Shown in pieces: positions 19,865-28,694 of a DNA stretch of 64,000 bases; within the stretch, counting starts at the first letter, position 1; the number at the start of each line of letters is the position of its first letter. The notes beneath the pieces were generated by a model that made no database searches, was not told where the DNA came from, and was given only the letters and a program-made list of their open reading frames with translations. Source of the DNA: Gilvimarinus sp. DA14 (GTDB taxonomy: Bacteria; Pseudomonadota; Gammaproteobacteria; Pseudomonadales; Cellvibrionaceae). The position numbers and the translations under genes were made by a program. The stretch is taken from positions 3,746,501 to 3,810,500 of the forward strand of contig NZ_CP100350.1 of assembly GCF_024204685.1 (NCBI RefSeq). The letters are read 5' to 3'.

Positions 19865-19906
19865 TTGATGAGAATCAAATACTCATAGGCCCGGGTGGCG
19901 CAGAAT
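19865..19906 (+). promoter_or_regulatory. FNR/Anr box and candidate promoter of ccoNOQP
   Basis: TTGAT-GAGA-ATCAA at 19865-19878 is a perfect match to the FNR/Anr consensus TTGAT-N4-ATCAA. CAGAAT at 19901-19906 is placed as a -10 element would be if the box is centred at -41.5 (class II activation). This points to induction at low oxygen, as is known for cbb3 oxidases. Confidence 0.85.
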
Positions 19907-19982
19907 GTCACCGGGGCCTAAGTACATCTCTAATAACAACATTCACTTACAATTGTGTTTTGCCAAAAATAGGGAAGATCCT

Positions 19983-21431
19983 ATGAGTAGTAACCTAGTT
20001 GCGGCGGGCGACCACCCGGTGTACGACTATAAAGTCGTACGTCAGTTCGCAATCATGACCATTGTCTGGGGCATCGTCGGCATGGGGGTCGGCGTATTAA
20101 TCGCGGCTCAGCTGGTCTGGCCCCAGTTAAACGATATTTTTCAGCCATATACCCACTTTGGCCGTTTGCGTCCGCTGCACACCAATGCGGTAATCTTCGC
20201 ATTTGGTGGCTGTGCGCTGTTTGGTACCTCTTATTATGTGGTGCAGCGTACTTGTCAGGCTAAATTATGGGGTGGCTGGCTGGTGCCTTTCACTTTCTGG
20301 GGCTGGCAGTTGGTTATTGTTCTGGCGGCCATTACCCTGCCGCTGGGTCTGACTTCAGCAAAAGAGTATGCCGAGCTTGAGTGGCCCATCGATATTTTGA
20401 TTGCTATTGTCTGGGTCTCTTACGCTGCGGTGTTCTTTGGCACTATTGTCAAACGTAAAACTTCGCACATCTACGTGGCTAACTGGTTCTACGGTGGTTT
20501 CATTCTTACTGTTGCGGTATTGCATATCGTCAATAGCGCCGCTATCCCGATTTCCTGGTTTAAATCCTACTCGGCCTATGCGGGCGCTGCCGATGCTATG
20601 GTGCAGTGGTGGTACGGCCACAACGCCGTGGGCTTTTTCCTGACCGCCGGCTTCTTGGGCATGATGTATTACTTTGTACCCAAGCAGGCTGATCGTCCGG
20701 TGTATTCCTATCAGCTTTCTATCGTGCACTTTTGGGCCCTGATTTCTATCTACATTTGGGCCGGTGCTCACCACCTGCATTACTCAGCATTGCCGGACTG
20801 GGCACAGAGCTTGGGTATGGTGATGTCACTGATTCTGTTGGCGCCCAGCTGGGGCGGTATGATCAACGGTATCATGACCTTGTCAGGGGCCTGGCATAAG
20901 CTTCGCACTGATCCCACCCTGCGCTTTTTGGTAGTGTCTCTGTCGTTCTACGGTATGTCGACCTTTGAAGGTCCGATGATGTCGATCAAAACCGTTAATG
21001 CGCTGAGCCACAACACTGACTGGACCATCGGTCACGTGCACTCTGGTGCCCTGGGCTGGGTGGCGATGATCTCCATCGGTGCTGTTTATCATTTGCTGCC
21101 TATTCTGTTCGGCCGCAAAGAGATGTACAGCGTGAAATGGATTAATGTCCACTTCTGGCTCGCCACCATAGGCACGGTGTTGTACATCGCCTCTATGTGG
21201 GTAAACGGCATTATGCAGGGCTTGATGTGGCGCGCGTTTAACGACGACGGTACCTTAACCTACAGCTTCGTTGAGGCTGTTCAGGCCAGCTACCCAGGAT
21301 ACTTTGTCCGCTTCCTCGGCGGCGCCTTCTTCCTTGCCGGTATGGTGTTGATGGCCTACAACGCCTACTGCACTGCCAAAGCACCAAAGCAGTCAGACGC
21401 ACAAGCTGACGCTGAGCCACAGACGGTATAA
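19983..21431 (+). CDS. ccoN: cbb3-type cytochrome c oxidase, catalytic subunit CcoN
   Basis: A 482-residue, 12-helix haem-copper oxidase subunit I that reduces oxygen to water and pumps protons at low oxygen. Diagnostic C-family segments are visible: [14 protein letters not shown] with a haem b ligand, [22 protein letters not shown] and [11 protein letters not shown] for CuB and haem ligands, and the [10 protein letters not shown] dihistidine. Start ATG 19983 has AGGGAAG at 19971-19977; an in-frame ATG at 19905 would add a non-homologous leader. It heads the ccoNOQP operon, 12 bases before ccoO. Confidence 0.97.
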   Translation: MSSNLVAAGDHPVYDYKVVRQFAIMTIVWGIVGMGVGVLIAAQLVWPQLNDIFQPYTHFGRLRPLHTNAVIFAFGGCALFGTSYYVVQRTCQAKLWGGWLVPFTFWGWQLVIVLAAITLPLGLTSAKEYAELEWPIDILIAIVWVSYAAVFFGTIVKRKTSHIYVANWFYGGFILTVAVLHIVNSAAIPISWFKSYSAYAGAADAMVQWWYGHNAVGFFLTAGFLGMMYYFVPKQADRPVYSYQLSIVHFWALISIYIWAGAHHLHYSALPDWAQSLGMVMSLILLAPSWGGMINGIMTLSGAWHKLRTDPTLRFLVVSLSFYGMSTFEGPMMSIKTVNALSHNTDWTIGHVHSGALGWVAMISIGAVYHLLPILFGRKEMYSVKWINVHFWLATIGTVLYIASMWVNGIMQGLMWRAFNDDGTLTYSFVEAVQASYPGYFVRFLGGAFFLAGMVLMAYNAYCTAKAPKQSDAQADAEPQTV

Positions 21432-21443
21432 GGGAGAAGAAAG

Positions 21444-22055
21444 ATGAAGAATCACGATATCGTCGAAAAAAATATCGGCTTGATGACCGTTTTGGTTATT
21501 GTCGCCATCAGTTTTGGCGGCCTGGTAGAAATTGTGCCGCAGTTCTTCCTCAAGGAGACCACTGAGCCTGTCGCTGGTTTGAAGCCATTGGGCCCGGTGG
21601 AACTTGAGGGGCGCGATATTTATATTCGCGAGGGCTGCCATGTCTGCCACACCCAGATGGTGCGCCCACTGCGCGCCGAAGTTGAGCGCTATGGCCATTA
21701 TTCAGTGGCCGGTGAAAGTGTTTACGAGCACCCCTTCCTGTGGGGTTCCAAGCGCACGGGTCCGGACCTTGCCCGGGTCGGTGGTCGCTACTCGGACGAC
21801 TGGCACAAAGTGCATCTGTTTAACCCGCGCATAGTGGTGCCCGAATCAAATATGCCTGCTTTCCCCTGGCTGTATGACAACACCCTGGATGGCAAGCACA
21901 CTGAAGCGAAAATGCGCGGCCTGCGCAAAGTGGGCGTTCCCTATACCGATGAAGATATCGAGGGCGCCGGCGATAAAGTCAGAGGCGTGACCGAAATGGA
22001 TGCGCTGGTGGCTTATTTGCAGCAGCTAGGCACGCTGCTGAAGGAGAAGCGCTAA
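21444..22055 (+). CDS. ccoO: cbb3 oxidase monohaem cytochrome c subunit CcoO
   Basis: A 203-residue membrane-anchored cytochrome c. One N-terminal helix (residues 11-30) is followed by the single haem motif [22 protein letters not shown] (CHVCH), with the axial methionine in the conserved SNMPAFPWL segment. It passes electrons from CcoP to CcoN. The reading frame stops immediately next to the ccoQ GTG. Confidence 0.97.
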   Translation: MKNHDIVEKNIGLMTVLVIVAISFGGLVEIVPQFFLKETTEPVAGLKPLGPVELEGRDIYIREGCHVCHTQMVRPLRAEVERYGHYSVAGESVYEHPFLWGSKRTGPDLARVGGRYSDDWHKVHLFNPRIVVPESNMPAFPWLYDNTLDGKHTEAKMRGLRKVGVPYTDEDIEGAGDKVRGVTEMDALVAYLQQLGTLLKEKR

Positions 22056-22262
22056 GTGGATAAGGGCACACTGGGTGCCATCAGCACTGTGCTGGTGGCC
22101 ATAGCGTTTGCGGCGGTGTGCTGGTGGGCCTTTGCCCCTAAGCGCAAAAAACGTTTTGAAGAAGATGCCAACCTGCCGTTTGCCGATGAGCAAAACGACG
22201 GGGAAAAACAACAAGCAGAAAAAGACACTCCATCGACCGATGATGTAGCAAGGCGGAATTAA
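22056..22262 (+). CDS. ccoQ: cbb3 oxidase small subunit CcoQ (FixQ)
   Basis: A 68-residue single-helix protein starting at GTG 22056, directly after the ccoO stop; GGAG at 22043-22046 is the ribosome site. The helix (residues 6-25) is followed by the FAPKRKKRFEEDANLPF segment typical of CcoQ. It stabilises the oxidase complex. Confidence 0.93.
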   Translation: MDKGTLGAISTVLVAIAFAAVCWWAFAPKRKKRFEEDANLPFADEQNDGEKQQAEKDTPSTDDVARRN

Positions 22263-22264
22263 CT

Positions 22265-23173
22265 ATGAGTACTTTTTGGAGCCTTTGGATTATCGGCCTG
22301 ACCCTGACCAACCTGGTACTGGTGTTGTGGGTTTTGCTGGCCAATCGCAAGGTGGCGGTAAGGGACGACGAATCCCCTGAAAACCGCACCACAGGACATG
22401 TGTACGACGGCATTGAGGAGTACGACAATCCTCTGCCACGCTGGTGGTTTAAGATGTTTATTGCCACCTTTGTGTTTGCCGGTGCCTATCTGATTATTTA
22501 CCCGGGGCTGGGGGCGTTTGAAGGTATCGCCGGCTGGACTCAGGAAAAGCAGCTGGCTGAGCATCAGCAAAAAGCTGAGGCCTTGTACTCCGAGCAGTTT
22601 GGTAAATACAACGCCATGCCTATTGAGGAGCTGGCGCGCGATCCTGAAGCCATGAAAATGGGGCTGCGTTTATTTGCCAACAACTGTGCAGTGTGCCATG
22701 GCGCCGATGGCGGTGGTAACCACGGCTTCCCCAACTTGACCGATAACGATTGGCTGTGGGGAGGCGAGCCGGCCACCATTAAGCAGACTATTACCGGCGG
22801 TCGTAAAGGTGTTATGCCACCCTGGGCTGCTATTTTGGGTGAAGAGGGCGTTCACGAAACCGCTGAATACGTTTTAAGCCTGTCGGGCCGTGAGCACGAC
22901 CAAACCATGGCAAGTGCGGGTGAAGCGCACTTTAAGCAAAATTGTGTTGCCTGCCACGGGGTAGATGGTAAAGGGAATCACGCCCTGGGCGCACCTAACC
23001 TGACGGATGATATCTGGTTGTATGGTGGCGAGCCGAGCGATATTCGTCAGACGCTGCGTAATGGCCGCAATGGTGTTATGCCAGCCCAGCAAGAGCTGTT
23101 AAAAGACAGTCGTATCCATTTGTTGGCAGCGTATGTTTATAGCTTGTCCCTGCCTTTTGAGGAGCAAGAGTAA
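22265..23173 (+). CDS. ccoP: cbb3 oxidase dihaem cytochrome c subunit CcoP
   Basis: A 302-residue membrane cytochrome c with two N-terminal helices, the conserved YDGIEEYDNPLPRWW linker between them, and two haem motifs CAVCH and CVACH in duplicated domains (each followed by a GxNLTDxxWLYGG / GGEP segment). It accepts electrons from the cytochrome bc1 / soluble cytochrome pool and feeds CcoO. It lies 2 bases after ccoQ. Confidence 0.97.
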   Translation: MSTFWSLWIIGLTLTNLVLVLWVLLANRKVAVRDDESPENRTTGHVYDGIEEYDNPLPRWWFKMFIATFVFAGAYLIIYPGLGAFEGIAGWTQEKQLAEHQQKAEALYSEQFGKYNAMPIEELARDPEAMKMGLRLFANNCAVCHGADGGGNHGFPNLTDNDWLWGGEPATIKQTITGGRKGVMPPWAAILGEEGVHETAEYVLSLSGREHDQTMASAGEAHFKQNCVACHGVDGKGNHALGAPNLTDDIWLYGGEPSDIRQTLRNGRNGVMPAQQELLKDSRIHLLAAYVYSLSLPFEEQE

Positions 23174-23182
23174 ATCCTGCCC

Positions 23183-23202
23183 GCGCCGGGGTAACCCGGC
23201 GC
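23183..23202 (+). other. GC-rich hairpin between ccoP and ccoG
   Basis: GCGCCGGG and CCCGGCGC form a perfect 8-bp stem with loop GTAA (GNRA type). No T run follows, so it is more likely an mRNA stabiliser or processing site separating the structural from the assembly genes than a terminator. Confidence 0.6.
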
Positions 23203-23233
23203 ACGCCACACATTGCTCACGTCGAGGTGTCCT

Positions 23234-24646
23234 GTGAGTCAAGATCCTGCTTCCGACGACAGCCCAGAAGGCGTTCGTTATATCAATCTCTATGAGGCGG
23301 AAGATAAGGTTTACACCCGTCACATAACCGGTTTTTATCAAAAGCTTCGTCGCTACACCGGCCTGCCGCTCATTCTCGGATTTATACTGATGCCCTGGCT
23401 GGTGATCGATGGCCGCCCGGCCATGTTGTTCGATTTGCCAGAGCGCAAGTTTCATATTCTTTGGACCACTTTTTGGCCCCAGGACGGTATGTATCTGGCC
23501 TGGTTGCTGATTATCAGTGCCTTTTTATTGTTTACCGTGACGGTGCTAGTGGGGCGCGTCTGGTGTGGTTTTACTTGTCCGCAAACCGTATGGACTCAGA
23601 TGTTTATCTGGGTGGAGTACATTTGTCAGGGGGATCGCAATAAGCGTATCCGGCTGGACGCAGCGCCCTGGAGTGCAAACAAGCTGATGCGCAAGGGGGC
23701 GACTTTCACCCTTTGGTTTGTGATTGCACTGATTACCGGTCTCACCTTTGTCGGTTATTTTGTACCGATTCGCGATTTGATCATGGGGCTGGTAACCATC
23801 GATGTGCATCCGGCGGCTGCGTTCTGGGTGTTTTTCTTTACCGCTGCGACGTTTATCAATGCCGGGTTTATGCGCCAGCAGGTGTGCAAGTATATGTGCC
23901 CCTATGCGCGGTTTCAGTCGGTGATGTACGATCGCGATACCCTTACTGTGTTTTACGATTATGTGCGTGGCGAGAAACGCGGCCCGCGCAAGGCTAACGA
24001 AGACTACAAGGCAGCGGGTAAGGGCGATTGCATTGATTGCTCTTGGTGTGTGCAGGTGTGTCCTGTGGATATTGATATCCGCGACGGCATGCAATCTGAG
24101 TGTATCGATTGTGGATTGTGTGTAGATGCCTGCAACACGGTAATGGATAAAATGCATTACCCCCGTGGTTTAATTCGGTTTACCACCGAAGACAATATTA
24201 AACACGGCAAAACCCATGTAATGCGGCCGCGCTTTATTGGTTATCTGGTGGTCTTGTTGGTCATGATCAGTGTCTTTATCTACAACCTGTCTACTCGCAC
24301 AGCCCTGGGGATGGAGGTGCTGCGCGATCGCGGTGTACGTATGTATCGTATCAGCGGTAAAGATGTACAGAATGTCTATACCATCAAAATCAATAATATG
24401 GATAGCAAACCACACCAGTACAATTTGGCCGTGGACGGTGATTTCGATTTTCAGGTCCAGGGCTTCAGGCCCATCACCGTCAACTCCGGTGAAGTGTTTA
24501 CCATGCCCGTGCGAGTTGCGGTGGATCGCAGCGAACTCACCGAAGTAAAAACCAGCGTGACATTCACCCTGAGTGCCAAGGATAATCCGGACCTGGTAAC
24601 GGAACACGAAACCTCTTTTATTGGCCCGCAACCGAGAGACCGCTAA
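23234..24646 (+). CDS. ccoG: cbb3 oxidase assembly protein CcoG (FixG), ferredoxin-like
   Basis: A 470-residue inner-membrane protein related to NosR/NapH-type ferredoxin proteins and needed for cbb3 assembly, proposed to reduce copper for CcoN. Five to six helices carry VWCGFTCPQTVW, then two clostridial-type 4Fe-4S motifs CIDCSWCVQVCP and CIDCGLCVDAC, and a C-terminal periplasmic Ig-like domain from about residue 350. GTG 23234 is preferred because GAGGTG sits at 23224-23229; a TTG at 23213 lacks this. Spacing to ccoH is 4 bases. Confidence 0.93.
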   Translation: MSQDPASDDSPEGVRYINLYEAEDKVYTRHITGFYQKLRRYTGLPLILGFILMPWLVIDGRPAMLFDLPERKFHILWTTFWPQDGMYLAWLLIISAFLLFTVTVLVGRVWCGFTCPQTVWTQMFIWVEYICQGDRNKRIRLDAAPWSANKLMRKGATFTLWFVIALITGLTFVGYFVPIRDLIMGLVTIDVHPAAAFWVFFFTAATFINAGFMRQQVCKYMCPYARFQSVMYDRDTLTVFYDYVRGEKRGPRKANEDYKAAGKGDCIDCSWCVQVCPVDIDIRDGMQSECIDCGLCVDACNTVMDKMHYPRGLIRFTTEDNIKHGKTHVMRPRFIGYLVVLLVMISVFIYNLSTRTALGMEVLRDRGVRMYRISGKDVQNVYTIKINNMDSKPHQYNLAVDGDFDFQVQGFRPITVNSGEVFTMPVRVAVDRSELTEVKTSVTFTLSAKDNPDLVTEHETSFIGPQPRDR

Positions 24647-24650
24647 TCCT

Positions 24651-25175
24651 ATGCAAGATCGTTCTGCCAACCCCTGGTATCGCGAGCCGTGGGCCTGGTT
24701 CGTTTTAACGCCCCTTATTGTAGTTGTGATTGTGTCGCTGAGTTTCGTCACTGTTGCGGTGCGTCACGCTGACGATACGGTAATCGACAACTATTACAAA
24801 CAGGGCCGAATGATCAACCAGAGCCTGGAACAGGATAAGCGTGCGGCCAACTGGCAGTTGCAGGCCGAACTGCAGTGGCGCGGCGCTAAGAGCGAGGTTA
24901 ACGTCGAGCTAAGTTCGCCGGTGATTCCCGCACCCGAAGAGCTGACTCTGTGGCTGGATCATCCGTTTGAAGAGTCTCTGGATACCCGCTTAACCCTGCA
25001 AAAGGTGTCGGATACCTCTTACCGCGCACAGAGCCCAAACCTTACACATCAGTGGTATGTCACCCTAGTGCCCGGCCGCTCCGACAGCGGCCGCACAGAT
25101 TCTCCCTGGCGCTTACGTGGAGAAATTAATTTTGATCACAGGGAACAGTGGACTCTTTCGCCCACGGTACCCTAA
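24651..25175 (+). CDS. ccoH: cbb3 oxidase assembly protein CcoH (FixH)
   Basis: A 174-residue protein with a single helix FVLTPLIVVVIVSLSFVTVAV (about 20-40) and a periplasmic domain containing DNYYKQGRMINQ, typical of FixH. CcoH stays with the oxidase and stabilises it. ATG 24651 lies 4 bases after the ccoG stop; an in-frame start further upstream inside ccoG is not needed. It is followed after 3 bases by ccoI. Confidence 0.92.
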   Translation: MQDRSANPWYREPWAWFVLTPLIVVVIVSLSFVTVAVRHADDTVIDNYYKQGRMINQSLEQDKRAANWQLQAELQWRGAKSEVNVELSSPVIPAPEELTLWLDHPFEESLDTRLTLQKVSDTSYRAQSPNLTHQWYVTLVPGRSDSGRTDSPWRLRGEINFDHREQWTLSPTVP

Positions 25176-25178
25176 CCC

Positions 25179-27557
25179 ATGAGTGAGCAAACAGCAGCGG
25201 ATTGCGGCTGCTATCACTGCGGCCTGCCTTTACCCCGACAGCAGCAATACCCCGTCGAAATTGATGGCCAGACCCGTTTTATGTGTTGCCCCGGCTGCCA
25301 GGCGGTGGCCTCGGCCATTGTCAGTGGTGGTCTAGAGCAGTTTTATCAATATCGCAGCGAATTAAGTGAGAAGCCGGGGGCGGCGGGGCAGGACTTTTCG
25401 GTTTACGACTTACCCGAGCTGCAGGAAGAGTTTGTTCTGCCTTTGGGGCAGAACAGGCATCAGGCGAACTTACTGCTTGAGGGAATCTCCTGCGCCGCTT
25501 GCAGCTGGCTAATTGAAAAGCATCTGGAGCCCCTAACTGGCCTCGAGTCGGTGCGGGTTAATGTCACCAGCTATCGTGCCCAGTTAGTGTACGATCCCGC
25601 GCAAATAAAACTCAGTGAGTTAATGTCCACCCTCGCAGCGATTGGCTATCAGCCCAGGCCCGCCACCGATGAACAGCAGGCACAGTTGGATGCACGCGAA
25701 AACCGTCGCGCGCTCTTGCGCTTGGGGGTGGCCGGTTTTGGCATGATGCAGGCTGGTATGGTGGCCGTAGGACTCTACACCGGGGCCGTGGACGAATGGC
25801 AAAACCTGTTGCGTTGGTTGAGCCTGCTATTGGCCACTCCCGTGGTTTTTTACAGCGCCTGGCCGTTTTTTAATAATGCCTGGCGCAGTCTAAGAAGCGG
25901 CGCCCTGGTTATGGACGTGCCTGTCGCCCTGGCAATTGGGTTGGGGTACGGAGCCAGTGTGTGGGCGACACTGAGCGGTAGCGGCGATGTCTATTTCGAA
26001 TCCATCGCCATGTTTGTCTTCTTCCTGCTGTTGGGGCGTTATTTAGAGTTGCGCTCGCGCACCCGCAGCCGTATCGGTCTTGCCAATGTGGCGCAGCTGC
26101 TGCCGCCGGTGGCGGAGCGCCTCAATGATGGCATATGGCAGCAGGTGCCGATGCGGTTATTACAGCTGGGTGACCGGGTGCGTGTCAGTGCAGGGCAGAG
26201 TTTTTGCGCCGATGGGGTGGTGCTCGCTGGCAGCAGTTGCGCTGATGAATCCCTATTGACCGGTGAGTCTCGCCCGGTCGCTAAAACGGTGGGGGATTTT
26301 GTCATCGCCGGCAGCGGTAATATCGACAGCCCTGTGGAAATTGAAGTGATGGCAATGGGTGCGGACACCCGCTTGTCTTCGATTGAGCGGCTGATCGACC
26401 GGGCGCAAAAAGACAAACCGCGCCGGGCCCTGATCGCCGATCGAGTGGCGCGTTATTTTGTCGCCGCCGTGCTCTTGGTCTGTGCTGGGGTGTATTGTTA
26501 TTGGCACTTTACCGAGCCCACTCGAGCCCTCTGGGTAGCGCTGTCTGTGCTGGTCGTAACCTGTCCCTGTGCGCTAGCACTAGCCATGCCCACAGCCTTA
26601 ACAACAGCGGCTGAATATTTACGACGCCAGGGCGTGCTGATGACCCGCGGGCACGTACTGGAAAGCCTGGAGCAAATTGACCGGGTTATTTTTGATAAAA
26701 CTGGCACGCTTACCAGCGGGCACTTGTCGGTGTCTGAATACATTCCCCTGCAAGGAAAAGAGAACCGCGAGGCCCACTTGGCCATTGCTGCGGCTCTGGA
26801 AGAGGGCAGTTCGCATCCCATTGCCAGTGCGTTTGCGCCATGGCGCGGGCAGTTTAAAGCCGAGGGCATTAAACAAAACACGGGCCAGGGCGTCAGTGGC
26901 CTGGTTAATGGCGAGCGCTATCAGCTCGGGCGACCCGATGCGATCGATAGCCATCTTGCCGCGCCGCCCGGCGACTGTCTCTGGTTGTTGCTGGCCGATA
27001 CGCGCGGACCATTGGCGTGGGTAGGCCTAGCCGATCCGCTGCGTCCAGAGGCCGCCGAGGTCGTCGCTCGCTTGCAGCAGCAGGGAATTGCGGTGGAGCT
27101 ACTGAGCGGCGACGCCGAAGCCAACGTAGCGCGAGTGGCGCGAACGCTGGGGATAACCGACTATCGCGCCGGGGCCTCGCCCGACGACAAACTGTCGCAC
27201 CTGGCCAAACGTCAGCGCCTGGGTGATAAAGTACTGATGGTGGGTGATGGCATTAACGATGTGCCGGTGCTTTCCGCCGCGGATGTTTCTCTGGCTATGG
27301 CAAGAGCCTCGGATTTGGCGCAAACCCACGCAGACGCTCTGTTGTTGGCGGACAGCTTGCAACCTTTGCCCTTGGCTTTACACAGAGCCAGACGCACGGG
27401 CACGATAGTGCGGCAAAACCTGGGATTGTCACTTTTGTATAATCTACTCGCTCTGCCCTTGGCGGCAGCCGGGATGGTGGCGCCCTGGGCAGCGGCGCTG
27501 GGTATGACCACCAGTTCGCTGCTGGTGGTCGCTAACGCCCTGCGTTTATCTCGTTAA
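25179..27557 (+). CDS. ccoI: Copper-exporting P-type ATPase for cbb3 assembly (CcoI)
   Basis: A 792-residue P1B-type ATPase predicted to move Cu(I) to the periplasm for CuB insertion. In order: a cysteine-rich N-terminal metal domain (CYHCGLPL, CCPGCQA), an HMA domain with GISCAACSWLIEKH, membrane helices, the A-domain LTGES, the CPC motif VVTCPCALALA in helix 6, the phosphorylation site DKTGTLT, the HP motif SSHPIA, and GDGINDVPVLSAADVSLAM. The fused N-terminal Cys-rich domain is typical of FixI/CcoI rather than the detoxifying CopA. It lies within the ccoGHIS operon. Confidence 0.96.
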   Translation: MSEQTAADCGCYHCGLPLPRQQQYPVEIDGQTRFMCCPGCQAVASAIVSGGLEQFYQYRSELSEKPGAAGQDFSVYDLPELQEEFVLPLGQNRHQANLLLEGISCAACSWLIEKHLEPLTGLESVRVNVTSYRAQLVYDPAQIKLSELMSTLAAIGYQPRPATDEQQAQLDARENRRALLRLGVAGFGMMQAGMVAVGLYTGAVDEWQNLLRWLSLLLATPVVFYSAWPFFNNAWRSLRSGALVMDVPVALAIGLGYGASVWATLSGSGDVYFESIAMFVFFLLLGRYLELRSRTRSRIGLANVAQLLPPVAERLNDGIWQQVPMRLLQLGDRVRVSAGQSFCADGVVLAGSSCADESLLTGESRPVAKTVGDFVIAGSGNIDSPVEIEVMAMGADTRLSSIERLIDRAQKDKPRRALIADRVARYFVAAVLLVCAGVYCYWHFTEPTRALWVALSVLVVTCPCALALAMPTALTTAAEYLRRQGVLMTRGHVLESLEQIDRVIFDKTGTLTSGHLSVSEYIPLQGKENREAHLAIAAALEEGSSHPIASAFAPWRGQFKAEGIKQNTGQGVSGLVNGERYQLGRPDAIDSHLAAPPGDCLWLLLADTRGPLAWVGLADPLRPEAAEVVARLQQQGIAVELLSGDAEANVARVARTLGITDYRAGASPDDKLSHLAKRQRLGDKVLMVGDGINDVPVLSAADVSLAMARASDLAQTHADALLLADSLQPLPLALHRARRTGTIVRQNLGLSLLYNLLALPLAAAGMVAPWAAALGMTTSSLLVVANALRLSR

Positions 27558-27571
27558 TCCGGAGTTAGGTA

Positions 27572-27787
27572 GTGGATAGCTTATTTTTCTTGATCCCTGT
27601 GGCACTGGTTTTTGTCGCCATCGCTGTACGAGTGCTCTTCTGGGCGATCAACTCGGGCCAGTATGACAATCTGGATACCGAAGCGCACCGCATTTTATTT
27701 GACGATGAGCGGGACTATAAAAAGGTGCCACCATCACCGAACTCTGAAAACGAACCCCAGCAAAACGACGAGCAAAACCGTGGCTGA
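27572..27787 (+). CDS. ccoS: cbb3 oxidase maturation protein CcoS
   Basis: A 71-residue single-helix protein (helix about 4-26) with the conserved FWAINSGQYDNLDTEAHRIL segment of CcoS, followed by a DDE stretch. CcoS is required for cofactor insertion into CcoN. It starts at GTG 27572, 15 bases after ccoI, with GGAG upstream, and overlaps the next gene by 8 bases. Confidence 0.93.
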   Translation: MDSLFFLIPVALVFVAIAVRVLFWAINSGQYDNLDTEAHRILFDDERDYKKVPPSPNSENEPQQNDEQNRG

Positions 27788-28544
27788 GCCTTTGAGTCTC
27801 GCGGCGGGCCTGCTGCTGGGTTTTTTTAGCAGCAGCCATTGTGTGGGCATGTGCGGGGGCATCATGGGGGCCTTGACTCTCGCGGTTGGGCAGGTTTCCG
27901 GGGCGCGCAAGATGGCGATCGTGGTGAGCTATAACATAGGCCGAATTGCCAGTTACACGCTTATGGGCGCTTTGGTGGCTCTGGCTGGGGAGCAATTAAC
28001 GGCCATGGGGGCCGGTAATGGGCTGCGTTTGTTGGCGGCGCTGTTACTTTTGGCCATGGCTTTGTATCTATTGGATTGGTGGCGAGGCTTAACCCACCTC
28101 GAGGCTTTAGGCGGCCGACTGTGGCGTTTTCTACAGCCCTGGGGCCAGCGGCTAATGCCAGTGCGCACTCCTGGCAGTGCGCTGTTGCTTGGAGCGATAT
28201 GGGGCTGGTTGCCCTGCGGTCTGGTTTACACCGCCCTGAGTTATGCAATGCTACAGGCCAGCAGTGCTGCTGGCGCCGGGTTTATGTTCGCCTTTGGTGT
28301 TGGAACCTTACCAGCGGTTATTCTAGTGGCCGTTGCCGCAGACCCGGTGATGCGGCTCATGCGCGCGCGCAAAGTGCGCATTCTAGCAGCGCTCTTGTTG
28401 GTCATTTTTGCAATCTGGACGGCATATGGTGCAATGGGTGGTCACAGTCACCAGCACCACGAGTCTTCGGATAGGCCTTCAAGTGTTTTACCCGCTAGCG
28501 AGAATTCGCCCGAACCCCACCAGCATCACCATCACAGCCACTAA
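27780..28544 (+). CDS. TauE/SafE-like (UreH-type) membrane protein with histidine tail
   Basis: A 254-residue polytopic membrane protein with about six helices, beginning AEPLSLAAGLLLGFFSSSHCVGMCGG. The HCVGMCGG motif in helix 1 and a matching WLPCGLVYTAL in helix 4 are typical of this family near cco operons. The C-terminal ~35 residues carry two histidine clusters (HSHQHH and HQHHHHSH), a likely metal-binding tail. The GTG at 27780 overlaps the end of ccoS, indicating translational coupling and a role in metal handling or oxidase maturation; the substrate is not known. A longer frame upstream only extends through ccoS in another frame and is not real. Confidence 0.85.
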   Translation: MAEPLSLAAGLLLGFFSSSHCVGMCGGIMGALTLAVGQVSGARKMAIVVSYNIGRIASYTLMGALVALAGEQLTAMGAGNGLRLLAALLLLAMALYLLDWWRGLTHLEALGGRLWRFLQPWGQRLMPVRTPGSALLLGAIWGWLPCGLVYTALSYAMLQASSAAGAGFMFAFGVGTLPAVILVAVAADPVMRLMRARKVRILAALLLVIFAIWTAYGAMGGHSHQHHESSDRPSSVLPASENSPEPHQHHHHSH

Positions 28545-28694
28545 TTCTGTACATTTTTTATTCGCGTTACAAAGTTTTACTGCAGTTGCGGTACAGCATG
28601 GTATTTTATTTAAAGCCGTGGCAAGCTAGTTGCATTGTCTCAGCTAGTCGATCATTCAGTTACGGAGTTACCCAGCCGCTAGGCGGTAAAATAC

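Noticed and set aside
19905-19982. Longer CcoN with an upstream ATG
   Set aside because: The added 26 residues do not resemble the family and no ribosome site precedes it, while AGGGAAG precedes ATG 19983.
27612-27779. Upstream extension of the TauE/SafE-like frame
   Set aside because: It only overlaps ccoS in another frame and carries no membrane-protein motif; the GTG at 27780 is the likely start.
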